Below, one piece after another: positions 46,120 to 55,512 of a DNA stretch of 64,000 bases. Within the stretch, counting starts at the first letter, position 1. Each line of letters starts with the position of its first letter. A program made the translations under genes and the position numbers. Source of the stretch: an uncultured Muribaculaceae bacterium (GTDB taxonomy: Bacteria > Bacteroidota > Bacteroidia > Bacteroidales > Muribaculaceae); the NCBI GenBank assembly GCA_905233845.1, contig CAJOFH010000017.1, positions 1-64,000 of the forward strand. Direction: 5' to 3'. The notes under the pieces were generated by a model. The model saw only the letters and a program-made list of their open reading frames with translations. It ran no database searches and was not told the DNA's origin.

Positions 46120-47118
46120 ATGACATTCAAGAGATTAATATTTTCGTTATTGCTCGTGGCAGCACTCGGTTGCCTCGTGATTTCTTGCAATAAAGGGAAA
46201 AAAGCCAAGAAGAGCGTGGTGAGTGGACTGTGCAAGGTGATGTGCGACGAGTCGTTCAAGAATATTCTGGACGATGAGATACAGGTTTTTGAGTACTCCT
46301 ACAAAGATGCCAGTGTGCTTGCAAGATATATTGATGAGGCGTCTGCACTCGACTCTTTGCTTAACGAGAACACAAACTTGATTATCGCCTATCGCGATTT
46401 GACACCTAACCAGAAGAAGATTCTCAAGGGACAGGGACGAGCCTACCGTTCACGTCGCATCGCTGTCGACGCTGTGGCGCTTATCGTCAATAATGCTAAT
46501 GATATCGACTACCTGTCGGTCAACGACATCCAGGATATCATGACCGGTAAGTCGACCAAGTGGGGCGAGGTATATCCCACAGCTCTCAAAAACGAGCCCA
46601 TCAAGGTGGTTTTCGACAAGAACCGCTCGGGTGTTCTTCATTATATGAAAGACAAGTTCAATGGAGGCAAGGATTTGCCCATCGAGTTCTTTGCTCAAGG
46701 TAGCTCGAAAGAGGTGTTTGACATCGTTAAGAAGACTCGCAACGCCATCGGTGTTATCGGAGTGAGCTGGATAACCACCGACATGAAATCAACCGCTGCT
46801 ACAGTCGAGGAGAAATATGCTGAACTCGAGAACGGTAGCAATCAGCAGGAGACGAAGTTCTCCGATGAGATTAAAGTGTTGGGCGTTCGCACCGAGGATA
46901 AAATCAAAGATTATAAGCCCTATCAAGCTTATATCTACGACGGCTCTTATCCTTTGACACGTGAGATTTATGCTATCGACGCTTCGCCGCTTGGCACACT
47001 CGATCACGACTTCTTTGTCTTCCTCACAGGAAGTATAGGACAAAAAATAATTCTTCAAACTGGCATTTCGCCTGCAGCAGTGCCTGTGAGAATTGTAAAT
47101 GTGGGAGGTAACAATTAA
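46120..47118 (+). CDS. PstS-like phosphate-type substrate-binding lipoprotein
   Basis: A 332-residue periplasmic binding protein-like lipoprotein (lipobox LVISC, cysteine 23). The body has the PBP-like pattern: VALIVNNANDIDYLSVNDIQ, IMTGKSTKWGEVYP, VVFDKNRSGVLHYMKDKF and a late YDGSYPLTREIYAI. This resembles PstS, yet no pst transporter genes are nearby; instead it precedes a TPR protein, so it may have a signalling or energy-coupling role. Ligand binding is inferred only. Confidence 0.82.
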   Translation: MTFKRLIFSLLLVAALGCLVISCNKGKKAKKSVVSGLCKVMCDESFKNILDDEIQVFEYSYKDASVLARYIDEASALDSLLNENTNLIIAYRDLTPNQKKILKGQGRAYRSRRIAVDAVALIVNNANDIDYLSVNDIQDIMTGKSTKWGEVYPTALKNEPIKVVFDKNRSGVLHYMKDKFNGGKDLPIEFFAQGSSKEVFDIVKKTRNAIGVIGVSWITTDMKSTAATVEEKYAELENGSNQQETKFSDEIKVLGVRTEDKIKDYKPYQAYIYDGSYPLTREIYAIDASPLGTLDHDFFVFLTGSIGQKIILQTGISPAAVPVRIVNVGGNN

Positions 47119-47157
47119 GATTGAAAACTATTTATAAACTATTTAATACTTACAACG

Positions 47158-48783
47158 ATGAAAACTAAATTCTTTTTCGCAGCCATGCTTTTAGCATGCG
47201 CATCCTTTGTGGTAAACGCACAAGGATACAAAGATGGTATTGATTTTTACAAGATTGGTAAGCTCGACGATGCCAAGGTGATTCTCGAGAAGAACATCAA
47301 CAATGCAAGTAACAAAGCCGAGGCTTACTACTATCTTGGTGAAATCGCTTACCACAAGGGTGATTTGGCTCTTGCTAAGTCCTACTATGACAAGGGTATT
47401 GCTGCCGATGCCAAGTATCCTTTCAACTATGTGGGGCAAGGTGCTGTGACTCTCAAGAGTGGCGATGAGAAGGGTGCTGAAAAACTCTTCAAGCAAGCCG
47501 AGAAGCTAACCAAGAAGAACTCTAAGCTTGCTATCGCGATTGCTAATGCTTACTACTATGCCAACACTGCAACTTACGCAAAGCAAATCAAGAAGCAAAC
47601 CGATAACGCTTTCAAGTGGAATCCTGCTGATCCTGACTACTACATCTTTATGGGTGACGATTTTGGCTACAAGAAGGAGTGGGGCAAGGCCTATGGTCAG
47701 TATGAGCTCGCTTTCCAAAATGAACCCACCAATATTGAGAGTCGTGTAAAGGCTGCCAATGTTGATGTTTACCTGAATCCCGACAGGGCACTCAGTGGAC
47801 TCGAGGAACTGCTTGCTCAAGTGCCCAACAATGCTCTTGTGCAGCGTGAGCTCGCCGAGAAGTATTATGAGCGTGACAATGTTGCCAAGGCTCTTGAGTA
47901 CTATGGCAAGTACTATGATAACCCCAACCACTTCGTTAAGGATGAGTTGCGTTATGCTCAGCTGCTGTGGATGAACAAGCAGAATGACAAAGCTGTTGAG
48001 GTGTGTGACGGCATTATTGCAAACTCTGACAATGATGAGACTAACAAGTTCCTTGCTAACCGCTTGAAACTTTACAGCCAGTGCAGCAAGGAAGACTGGG
48101 AGGGTGCTGTTGCCACTGCCGACTCTTACTTCAATTTCCCTGGCGAAAACACTTATCTGGTGGGTGATTATCAGTACTATGCTATGGCTCTTGACAAACT
48201 TGGTCGTACCAACGAGGCTGTGGGCGTGTTTGAGAAAGCCTATGAGCAGTTCCCCGACAACAAGGGCGTCCGTGATCAATTGGTTAGCATCTATTTTAAC
48301 AACAAAGATAATGTGAAACTTTCCAAATTGCTGGAGGGACTTGTTGAAAATGGTAAAGCTTCCGACAATGATCTTTACAATTTAGCTGGCTCTTACTGCC
48401 GAATTGCTGAGGCTTCTAATGACCCTGCTGTGAAGAATGAGATGCGCACTAAAGCTCAGCCAGTGGTTGATAAGCTTATTGCAAATCAGCCCAATGACTT
48501 GAGTAACTATCAGCTTAACACTCGTGTTGCTTTGCTCACCGAGACTAAGAAATATGATGGTTGCGCTCTCGAGGCCTACAAGAAACTTGAGGCAGCTGTT
48601 GATGCCAACAAAGGTGACAAGAATGCTATAAGCTACTATAAATACTGCTATCAATACTTGTCAAACACCTATCAGGGCCAAGGTAAAACTGATTTAGCAA
48701 AGTCTTACTATAAGAAATGGCTCCAAATCGAGCCCAACAATGATGACCTGCGCAAGCTCGTTGAGCAGCTGGATCAGCAATAA
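47158..48783 (+). CDS. Periplasmic tetratricopeptide repeat protein
   Basis: A 541-residue exported protein with a signal peptide ending at VNAQ, then TPR repeats through its length (AEAYYYLGEIAYHKGDLALAK, ALEYYGKYYDNPNHF, YQYYAMALDKLGRTNEAVGV, QYLSNTYQGQGKTDLAKSYY). It probably acts as a protein-interaction scaffold in the periplasm. Last gene of its operon. Its final 25 codons and terminator are copied again at 50516-50661 beyond the IS element; the gene itself is intact. Confidence 0.88.
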   Translation: MKTKFFFAAMLLACASFVVNAQGYKDGIDFYKIGKLDDAKVILEKNINNASNKAEAYYYLGEIAYHKGDLALAKSYYDKGIAADAKYPFNYVGQGAVTLKSGDEKGAEKLFKQAEKLTKKNSKLAIAIANAYYYANTATYAKQIKKQTDNAFKWNPADPDYYIFMGDDFGYKKEWGKAYGQYELAFQNEPTNIESRVKAANVDVYLNPDRALSGLEELLAQVPNNALVQRELAEKYYERDNVAKALEYYGKYYDNPNHFVKDELRYAQLLWMNKQNDKAVEVCDGIIANSDNDETNKFLANRLKLYSQCSKEDWEGAVATADSYFNFPGENTYLVGDYQYYAMALDKLGRTNEAVGVFEKAYEQFPDNKGVRDQLVSIYFNNKDNVKLSKLLEGLVENGKASDNDLYNLAGSYCRIAEASNDPAVKNEMRTKAQPVVDKLIANQPNDLSNYQLNTRVALLTETKKYDGCALEAYKKLEAAVDANKGDKNAISYYKYCYQYLSNTYQGQGKTDLAKSYYKKWLQIEPNNDDLRKLVEQLDQQ

Positions 48784-48857
48784 TTAAAGAACAAGTGATT
48801 AATCCCGATGATTGATGCTCCCCGAGAGTTTAATCATCGGGATTTCTCTTGTTTTTC
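48701..48857. repeat. Left copy of the long direct repeat flanking the IS element
   Basis: This 157-bp stretch (end of the TPR gene plus its terminator) recurs at 50516-50661, on the other side of the IS. The copies match at every base except for an 11-bp gap in the right copy. It is the likely target duplication of the IS. Confidence 0.85.
48801..48844 (+). terminator. Terminator of the TPR gene
   Basis: AATCCCGATGATT (48801-48813) and AATCATCGGGATT (48832-48844) form a perfect 13-bp stem 17 bases after the stop codon, followed by a T-rich tract. Confidence 0.85.
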
Positions 48858-50515
48858 CTGTTTTTCTGAATGGGACACGCCAATTATTTTTGCACAATAT
48901 CCACTAGGTGCTGCTGAACGGTTGACATCCGCAGCACAGTTGTTCTCTCTTCCTTAGTCTCAGGTAGCGTATAAGTTATCGAGTATATGTTTTTCGTGAG
49001 TTCTCTAGCTTTGTTAAGAGAGAATGTCGCATTTGCCTTCTTTAGTCTCCGTTCAAGCTCGAGCATGATGGTATAGGCGGTAAAGCAGATGCAGATGTGC
49101 CCCTCAATTCGGTTGCGTAGTCGGTGGTAGATGGGGCGTATTCGCAGGTCGGTCTTGTTCATTCGGAATGCCCGCTCGATGAACCACAGATTGTGATAGT
49201 TGTCAACAATTTTCTTTGGAGGAAGCTTGGAGTTGGTGATATACGCCTTGATGCCGTCCCACGCCGCGTCGGCGTTGAACTTGTCGTAGTCGATGGAAAT
49301 CTTGACTTCACCGTCCATGTGAAGATACTTGTTGTAGCCGCGATTGTTGATGTTGCTCTTTGTCAACCTGCCTGCTCCAAGCCTCTTCTCCAGCCGCCTT
49401 AAGCCATCATTGCGGTTCCTCTCGTCATTTTTTGCCCTGGCATCACTCATTGACACGACAACCCGACGGTTGTCTTTGCGCAAGAACGAGCGCACTTGCC
49501 CGTCCTTGAGGCGCAGAGAGAGAATTTTCTTCTTGACCTCAGCGCTGTCGTTCTTCGGTCTTGCACCTAATACATATTGGTAGCCAGCCTCATCAAGGGC
49601 GTCAATGTTCTTCTTTGATAGCAGACCAGCGTCAGCTATGATGACTGGATGGTCGAAGCCAAATCTGTTGGCGAGCGACTCCACCATCGGTATAAGTGTC
49701 TTGCTTTCATGGATATTGCCCTCGAAGATCTCATAACCTATGGGATTGCCACCCATGGCTACCAGTAGGCCGAGGAAAATTTGTGGATTACGGTGTTTCC
49801 CTTCCTTGGAAAAGCCGCAGATGCGCAAGTCGTCCTCGTCAGAAGCCTCGAAGTAAAGCGTGGTCATGTCATAAAAAACAACTCCGACATTGCCTTTGAG
49901 CACCTTCAGCGTCTGGGCATAGCTTATCTGTTCCACCTGATGCTTGATGCCGCAGCCTTCCACTGGACTCAGACGGTCTATGAAACTATATATCTTGTGT
50001 TTGCTCACGCCCACATGAAGGTAGCGCCACAAATAGTCAATAGTCTTCAACTTGCTGCCGGGATTGAAAAGGCGGCAAACCACCAAGTGGCGGAAAATCT
50101 CATCCTCAATGGAATTATAACCAATCTGGTCATAAAGTGAGCCATATATCAGCTCTGGACCATATACCTTCACTTGGGAGTTGGCAAGTGTCGACATGAA
50201 ATCAGAGATAATGTCGTCCTTCTCCCACGAAAATGGTAGTTTCGGACCATGCTGGTCGTCAATCCACTGCTGAGCCTTACGCTCAAATGAACGGAGCTCC
50301 AGCTCATCATGTGAAGCACCGAACGATTTAATCAGCTTATAACCAGAACGATTGCTCTCGACCACTTGGATGCTTATACTGCCTGATTTATTCTTTTTTC
50401 TGCGTAAAAACATGTGCAAATATAGCATGGGACACGCCATTTTGCAAATTTATAGAGCTATATAGTTGATTATCAGGTATCATTTTTTTTAAAAATAATG
50501 AATCGGAAAAACAGG
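48858..50515 (-). mobile_element. IS1634-type insertion sequence
   Basis: A 1.66-kb element with imperfect terminal inverted repeats: CCTGTTTTTCTGA at the left (from 48857, the first base being shared with the flank) and TCGGAAAAACAGG at the right end (50503-50515). It holds one intact transposase gene. A 13-bp block ATGGGACACGCCA occurs near both ends in the same orientation (48870-48882 and 50427-50439). A long direct repeat flanks it. Confidence 0.88.
48884..50413 (-). CDS. IS1634-family transposase (DDE type)
   Basis: A transposase of about 509 residues in the IS1634 group. The catalytic residues are visible as the aspartates in FYDMTTLYFE and IADAGLLSKK and the glutamate in LWFIERAFRMNKTDLRIRP. 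The frame runs to 50440, but the box TATATTTG (minus strand, 50416-50423) is inside that extension and MFLRRKKNKSGSISIQV at 50413 is the family-like start. The gene is intact, so the element may be active. Confidence 0.92.
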   Translation of the reverse strand: MFLRRKKNKSGSISIQVVESNRSGYKLIKSFGASHDELELRSFERKAQQWIDDQHGPKLPFSWEKDDIISDFMSTLANSQVKVYGPELIYGSLYDQIGYNSIEDEIFRHLVVCRLFNPGSKLKTIDYLWRYLHVGVSKHKIYSFIDRLSPVEGCGIKHQVEQISYAQTLKVLKGNVGVVFYDMTTLYFEASDEDDLRICGFSKEGKHRNPQIFLGLLVAMGGNPIGYEIFEGNIHESKTLIPMVESLANRFGFDHPVIIADAGLLSKKNIDALDEAGYQYVLGARPKNDSAEVKKKILSLRLKDGQVRSFLRKDNRRVVVSMSDARAKNDERNRNDGLRRLEKRLGAGRLTKSNINNRGYNKYLHMDGEVKISIDYDKFNADAAWDGIKAYITNSKLPPKKIVDNYHNLWFIERAFRMNKTDLRIRPIYHRLRNRIEGHICICFTAYTIMLELERRLKKANATFSLNKARELTKNIYSITYTLPETKEERTTVLRMSTVQQHLVDIVQK

Positions 50516-50661
50516 AGTCTTACTATAAGAAATGGCTCCAAATCGAGCCCAACAATGATGACCTGCGCAAGCTCGTTGAGCAGCTGGATCAGCAATAATT
50601 AAAGAACAAGTGATATTGATGCTCCCCGAGAGTTTAATCATCGGGATTTCTCTTGTTTTTC
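50516..50661. repeat. Right copy of the long direct repeat flanking the IS element
   Basis: It repeats 48701-48857 and includes the last 25 codons of the TPR gene as a dead fragment. An 11-bp deletion removed one arm of the terminator hairpin, so this copy should not terminate. Its end holds the -33 element of the S8 protease promoter. Confidence 0.85.
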
Positions 50662-50683
50662 TCCGTGGGAATGTGTATTTTTG
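50653..50683 (+). promoter_or_regulatory. Promoter of the S8 protease
   Basis: TTG (50653-50655) and TATTTTTG (50676-50683) are 20 bases apart. The -33 part lies in the duplicated flank of the IS and the -7 part in unique sequence. The ATG is at 50702. Confidence 0.6.
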
Positions 50684-50701
50684 CAAAAAATACTATTTAT
50701 C

Positions 50702-52828
50702 ATGAAACGTCAACTTTTTTCCTTCTCGATTGCTTTTTTAACGTTGTTTTCCGTTGTGGCTGGTGTTTTTCCAGCACGAACATCGATTGAATTGGCTAAA
50801 CAACGCTCGATGGTGGCAAAATCGTTGCGCATGAACGATAATCATGCCATGATGCAAGTTTTTGTCACGGTCGATGACCCAAGCGCTATCTCTGATTTAT
50901 GTGCCGTGGGAGCGGCTATTAACTCGCGTTTTGGCAATGTGGTTACGGCATCGGTGCCATTGAGTAAAATAGGTGAGATTGCAAGGGTTGGTGGTGTGCG
51001 ACGCATTGAGATTGCTCAACGTCTCACTCTCTGTAACGACAAAGCTCTTGAGCTATCGCGTTTCCCCTCTATGACCTACTCTTATCAAGGCTACAACGTT
51101 CCTGCCTACACGGGCAACGGTGTGGTGCTGGGAATGATTGACGTGGGGGTCGATTTCAATCACATCAACTTCTTTGACAAGGATGGTAACAACCGCATTA
51201 TGAGGGTCTATCTGCCTTGTGACACAACGGGCAATTCACCCATGATTGACGGCATGGAACTGCCAGGTAGCGAATATGCTACACCCGAGCAAATTAGGCT
51301 GCTTACTACCGATGACTCTACAATGTATCATGGCACTCACACCATGGGCACTGCCGCTGGCTGTTACTTGGAAAATGGCTATGGTGGAGTGGCAACTAAG
51401 GCCCAACTGGTTGTGTGTGCTATGCCTGATGATGAGCTCACCGACTTCAATATCGCCAACTCGATTAAATACATCTTTGACTATGCCGACGAGGTGGGAC
51501 TACCTGCTGTGATTAATATGAGCCTTGGTGGTCAAGATGGGGCGCACGATGGTAGTTCTACACTCTGTCGCCTCTTTGAGGAGGTGTCGGGACCTGGGCG
51601 CGTGTGTGTGGTTTCGGCAGGTAATGATGGCGACATGCCCATGAGCATTCGCAAGAAGCTTGGCGAGAACGACTCGCTTGCCACTTTTCTGAGCAACTGG
51701 TATAGTCGAGAGCCTATGAGAGGATACTCGAGTATGTGGTCACGGTCATCTCAACGACACACGGTCGATATTGAGATATGGGATATAAAGGAAAAAACGA
51801 TGTTGCATCGTCTTGATATTCCACAAGATGCGGTGCTCGATAGTGTGTATGTGATTTCAAGCGAAACCGACTCGATATTTGCTCAGTATTTTACTGGCGA
51901 ACTTTATTTTGCGTGTGCCCTCGAGGACAATGGGCTGTTTCACTCGTTGGTCGAGACAAATTATTCGAACGTTGATCGAAGCCGTTACCGCATAGGACTG
52001 GTGAACAAGGCACCTGAAGGGGAGACCTTGATGGGATGGTGTGGTGGTCAACCTGTCTATTCAAAGTCGGGTGTTAACGGCTGGACGGGAGGCGTAGTGG
52101 GCTATGGTTGCACTATTAGCGACCTTGCGACAACCGATAGTGTGGTCTCGGTGGGAGCTTATTGTTCCAATAATTCGTTCCAGATGATGGATGGTAACAC
52201 TCTGACTATTGGCGACTGTAATCCTTACGGTATAGCCTATTTCTCGGGTTTTGGCCCTGATGCGTTAAATAAGCCGCGCCCCGATGTGGTGGCACCAGGA
52301 TATATGGTTGCATCATCGGCAAGTCGATATGTTGAGGCTTTACAGAATCCAGCAAATGTCGTTGATATGGTAACAGTTGACGGCATCAACTATCCTTACG
52401 CACTTGAGGGTGGCACTTCGATGTCGACTCCAGTGGTATCGGGAGCTATTGCTTTGTGGCTGGAGATTGACCCCACGTTATCTCCTGCCGACATAAAAGA
52501 CATTTTTGCGGCAACTTGCTACAGCGATAGCTATGTGGAAGCTGGTCCTGCCAAGAAATGGGGATTCGGCAAACTTGATATTGAAGCTGGCATAAAATAT
52601 CTCTTGGCTAAACTCGATGGTGACGTCGATGGTGATGGTTCAGTGACTGCGGCCGATATCACATTTCTTTATAACATACTGCTTGGCGTTTCATTTGAGT
52701 ACATCAACCGCGCCGACATCGACACCGACGGCACAATCACCTCCTCCGATATCACTCGTCTCTACAACAAGCTGTTAGGTGATGGGAATCAAGAAGAAGG
52801 TAGCGACACTTTGTCAAGTATGCCTTGA
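50702..52828 (+). CDS. Secreted subtilisin-like (S8) protease with dockerin-like C-terminus
   Basis: A secreted serine protease of about 708 residues. A signal peptide leads into a propeptide; the catalytic residues are Asp147 (GMIDVGVDFNH), His210 (YHGTHTMGTAAG) and Ser573 (GGTSMSTPVVSGA). The C-terminus has two calcium-loop repeats of dockerin type (GDVDGDGSVTAADITFLYN and DIDTDGTITSSDITRLYN), like the C10 protease at 11 kb. I use the ATG at 50702; an upstream TTG in the frame is part of the promoter box. The last 40 bases overlap the 3' end of hydF. Confidence 0.92.
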   Translation: MKRQLFSFSIAFLTLFSVVAGVFPARTSIELAKQRSMVAKSLRMNDNHAMMQVFVTVDDPSAISDLCAVGAAINSRFGNVVTASVPLSKIGEIARVGGVRRIEIAQRLTLCNDKALELSRFPSMTYSYQGYNVPAYTGNGVVLGMIDVGVDFNHINFFDKDGNNRIMRVYLPCDTTGNSPMIDGMELPGSEYATPEQIRLLTTDDSTMYHGTHTMGTAAGCYLENGYGGVATKAQLVVCAMPDDELTDFNIANSIKYIFDYADEVGLPAVINMSLGGQDGAHDGSSTLCRLFEEVSGPGRVCVVSAGNDGDMPMSIRKKLGENDSLATFLSNWYSREPMRGYSSMWSRSSQRHTVDIEIWDIKEKTMLHRLDIPQDAVLDSVYVISSETDSIFAQYFTGELYFACALEDNGLFHSLVETNYSNVDRSRYRIGLVNKAPEGETLMGWCGGQPVYSKSGVNGWTGGVVGYGCTISDLATTDSVVSVGAYCSNNSFQMMDGNTLTIGDCNPYGIAYFSGFGPDALNKPRPDVVAPGYMVASSASRYVEALQNPANVVDMVTVDGINYPYALEGGTSMSTPVVSGAIALWLEIDPTLSPADIKDIFAATCYSDSYVEAGPAKKWGFGKLDIEAGIKYLLAKLDGDVDGDGSVTAADITFLYNILLGVSFEYINRADIDTDGTITSSDITRLYNKLLGDGNQEEGSDTLSSMP

Positions 52829-53982
52829 AGGTGTGCGATGGCGAGGCCGTAATTGGTGATGGGCACGCCTTGCTCCTGTGCTCGCACGATGCGTGAGAGC
52901 ATCAGGCGTCGGTTAAACATGCATGCGCCACAATGCACAATCAGGTCATATTTTTTGAGGTCGGTAGGGTAGTCCTTCCCGGCATGAATGTCGAAAGTGA
53001 TGGTCTCACCATATTTCTTGCGAATCAGGCGCGGAATCTTATCGCGGCCAATGTCTTCGCTCATGGGAGCGTGAGTGCATGCCTCAGCAATTAGCACTCG
53101 TGACTGGGGTGTAAGTTGGTCAATAGCTCGTGCTCCTTCAATCAACACATCAATGTTCCCCTTTGTCGCGGCCATCAACACCGAGAAGGAGGTAAGTAGA
53201 CTGCTCTCGGGCTTTAACTCATATACTTTGCCAAAGACTTGAGAGTCAGTGATAATGAGCGCTGGTGGCTCTTTCATAGCGTTGAGGCTCGCTTGCAGCG
53301 TATCGACTCCGCAACTCACCACGATGCACTGTTTGTCGAGCAGGTCGCGGATGGTCTGCACCTGAGGCAGAATCAAGCGTCCTTTGGGTGCCTGAGGGTC
53401 TTGAGGCATCACAAGTAGCACTGTGTCACCAATTTTGGCTAGGCCAGAGGTGAGACTCATCTCCTCATCATCGCCAGCAGCATGCACTAAAGCTTTGCGC
53501 AGCCTCTCAATTCCCTCGCCGTTCTGGGCGCTCACGGCAATGGGTTTGATTTCCAAAATCTTGTCTATACAGCCTAAAACATTGTCAATGTCGCTAATAG
53601 CATCGCTCTTGTTGAGCACCGCAACTGTGGGAATTTCAAATCGGCGCAGTTCATCGAGCCATCGTTTCTCATAGCTCAAATCCTCGGCTTGGTCCATCAC
53701 GAGCACTGCTAAGTCAGTCTGGTCGAGCACTTTGTGTGTGCGCTCATTGCGCAGTTTACCCACACTGCCCTCATCGTCAAATCCAGCGGTATCGATGAGC
53801 AAACATGGTCCCAGTGGCAGTATCTCCATAGCGCGGTTCACGGGGTCGGTCGTAGTGCCAGCCTCGGGCGACACGATAGCGACTTGTTGCCCCGTCAAAG
53901 CATTGAGCAACGAAGATTTCCCCACGTTCCTCCGCCCAAAGATGGCGATATGTCTCCTAAGCGATTGCGGTGCGCTGTTCAT
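52789..53982 (-). CDS. hydF: [FeFe]-hydrogenase maturation GTPase HydF
   Basis: A 397-residue scaffold that assembles the [FeFe]-hydrogenase 2Fe subcluster and hands it to the hydrogenase. The GTPase domain shows GRRNVGKSSLLNAL and DTAGFDDEG; the C-terminal cluster-binding residues are CTHAP and VHCGACMFNRR (CxH...HCxxC). It is the third gene of hydE-hydG-hydF. Its 3' end overlaps the convergent S8 protease gene. Confidence 0.96.
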   Translation of the reverse strand: MNSAPQSLRRHIAIFGRRNVGKSSLLNALTGQQVAIVSPEAGTTTDPVNRAMEILPLGPCLLIDTAGFDDEGSVGKLRNERTHKVLDQTDLAVLVMDQAEDLSYEKRWLDELRRFEIPTVAVLNKSDAISDIDNVLGCIDKILEIKPIAVSAQNGEGIERLRKALVHAAGDDEEMSLTSGLAKIGDTVLLVMPQDPQAPKGRLILPQVQTIRDLLDKQCIVVSCGVDTLQASLNAMKEPPALIITDSQVFGKVYELKPESSLLTSFSVLMAATKGNIDVLIEGARAIDQLTPQSRVLIAEACTHAPMSEDIGRDKIPRLIRKKYGETITFDIHAGKDYPTDLKKYDLIVHCGACMFNRRLMLSRIVRAQEQGVPITNYGLAIAHLQGILDKVSLPSS

Positions 53983-54048
53983 TGTCAGTTGTCAGTTATA
54001 AGTTCTCAGTAGTCAAAGCTCTTTCCTCTTCCCTCTCTCCTCTTTCCA

Positions 54049-55464
54049 CTAAAACCTGAAATCTCGCTCGCCGTTAGCGATGTCGGTCAAACGGCGGTTG
54101 GCGAGGTTGCGGATGCGGTCATCGGGCAGCTTCTCAAGTTCGCGGCGTATCAGTGCCTCGCCTTTCTCGCGGGTAGCTGGGCTGGCATAGTCCTCAAGGT
54201 ATTCCTTTAGTGTAATCATCGCGTTTGGAGTGCAGCAGTAGCTTATCTTGCCGCGTTTCACGAGCGACATAAAGCGGTCACCAGTGCGCCCTTCACGGTA
54301 GCATGCCGTGCAGAAGCTTGGCAGGTAGTCAATGTCGAGCAGCCATGCTATCACTTCGTCAAGGTTACGCTGGTCACTAACGTCAAACTGTGCCGTGTCG
54401 TCCTGCCGTTCCTCGGTGGTGTAGCCGCCAACGCTGGTGCGCGAGCCGCCACTAATCTGCGAGATGCCAAGGTCAAGCACTTTCTCTCTAACCTTCTGCG
54501 ACTCGCGGGTAGAGATAATCATGCCAGTGTAGGGTGCCGCAAGGCGGATTATCGCCACAATTTTGCAGAATATGTCGTCGGGTAGCACGTCGGGGAACTC
54601 TTCGAGCGAGATGTCGTCGGCAGGGCATATGCGTGGCACGCTGATGGTGTGAGGTCCCACGCCCATGCGCGCCTCAAGGTGTTCGGCATGCATCAGCAAC
54701 CCCACAAGGTCATAGCGATAAGTGGTTAGACCATACAGCACGCCAATTCCCACGTCGTCGCAGCCGCCTTCCATTGCGCGGTCCATAGCCTCGGTGTGAT
54801 AGCAGTAGTCGCTCTTGGGGCCAGTGGGATGCAGCTTCTCATAGTTCTCTTTGTTATAGGTCTCCTGGAAGAGGATATAGGTGCCGATGCCCGCCTCTTT
54901 GAGTTTGCGGTAATTCTCGACGGTAGTGGCTGCGATATTCACGTTAACGCGCCTGATAGCACCATTGCCCACCTTTGTGTCATAAATAGTCTTAATCGAC
55001 TCTAAGATATACTCTATAGGATTCATAATGGGATGCTCTCCGGCTTCAAGGGCGAGGCGTTTGTGGCCCATCTGCTGCAGGGCGATGACCTCCTGGCGTA
55101 TCTCGTCTTGAGTCAATTTCTTGCGTGGAATGGTGCGGTTCTTGCCGTGGTAGGGGCAGTACACGCAGCCATTTATGCAGTAATTAGACAAATACAGTGG
55201 CGCAAAGAGCACGATGCGGTTGCCGTATAGCTTCTGCTTAACCTCACGTGCGAGGTTCTCAAAACGTTCCACCAGGTCGGGCTGGTCGCACTCGAGCAGC
55301 ACTGCTGCCTCACGGTGGGTCAATCCCTTGCAGGTAGCGGCCTTGTTTATTATTTCTTCAATCAGAGCGCGGTTGCTGCGGTTCTTGGCAGCATACTCCA
55401 GCGTCTCCATTATTTCGCCGTGGTCGATAAACTCCTCGGCATGAGCTGATTTTGGGTTATACAT
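54049..55464 (-). CDS. hydG: [FeFe]-hydrogenase maturase HydG (radical SAM)
   Basis: A 471-residue radical SAM tyrosine lyase that makes the CO and CN ligands of the H-cluster. The SAM cluster motif is CINGCVYCPYHGKNR; the C-terminal second cluster site is FCTACYREGRTG followed by KISYCCTPNA. Its length and motifs distinguish it from ThiH. It lies 66 bp upstream of hydF. Confidence 0.96.
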   Translation of the reverse strand: MYNPKSAHAEEFIDHGEIMETLEYAAKNRSNRALIEEIINKAATCKGLTHREAAVLLECDQPDLVERFENLAREVKQKLYGNRIVLFAPLYLSNYCINGCVYCPYHGKNRTIPRKKLTQDEIRQEVIALQQMGHKRLALEAGEHPIMNPIEYILESIKTIYDTKVGNGAIRRVNVNIAATTVENYRKLKEAGIGTYILFQETYNKENYEKLHPTGPKSDYCYHTEAMDRAMEGGCDDVGIGVLYGLTTYRYDLVGLLMHAEHLEARMGVGPHTISVPRICPADDISLEEFPDVLPDDIFCKIVAIIRLAAPYTGMIISTRESQKVREKVLDLGISQISGGSRTSVGGYTTEERQDDTAQFDVSDQRNLDEVIAWLLDIDYLPSFCTACYREGRTGDRFMSLVKRGKISYCCTPNAMITLKEYLEDYASPATREKGEALIRRELEKLPDDRIRNLANRRLTDIANGERDFRF

Positions 55465-55512
55465 ATATTAGTTTTAAGTTATCAGTTGTCAATTATTTAG
55501 TCAAAATTTAAT

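Noticed and set aside
47506-48279. 257-codon minus-strand frame opposite the TPR gene
   Set aside because: It is a hydrophobic-looking shadow of the TPR repeats, with no promoter box at its start.
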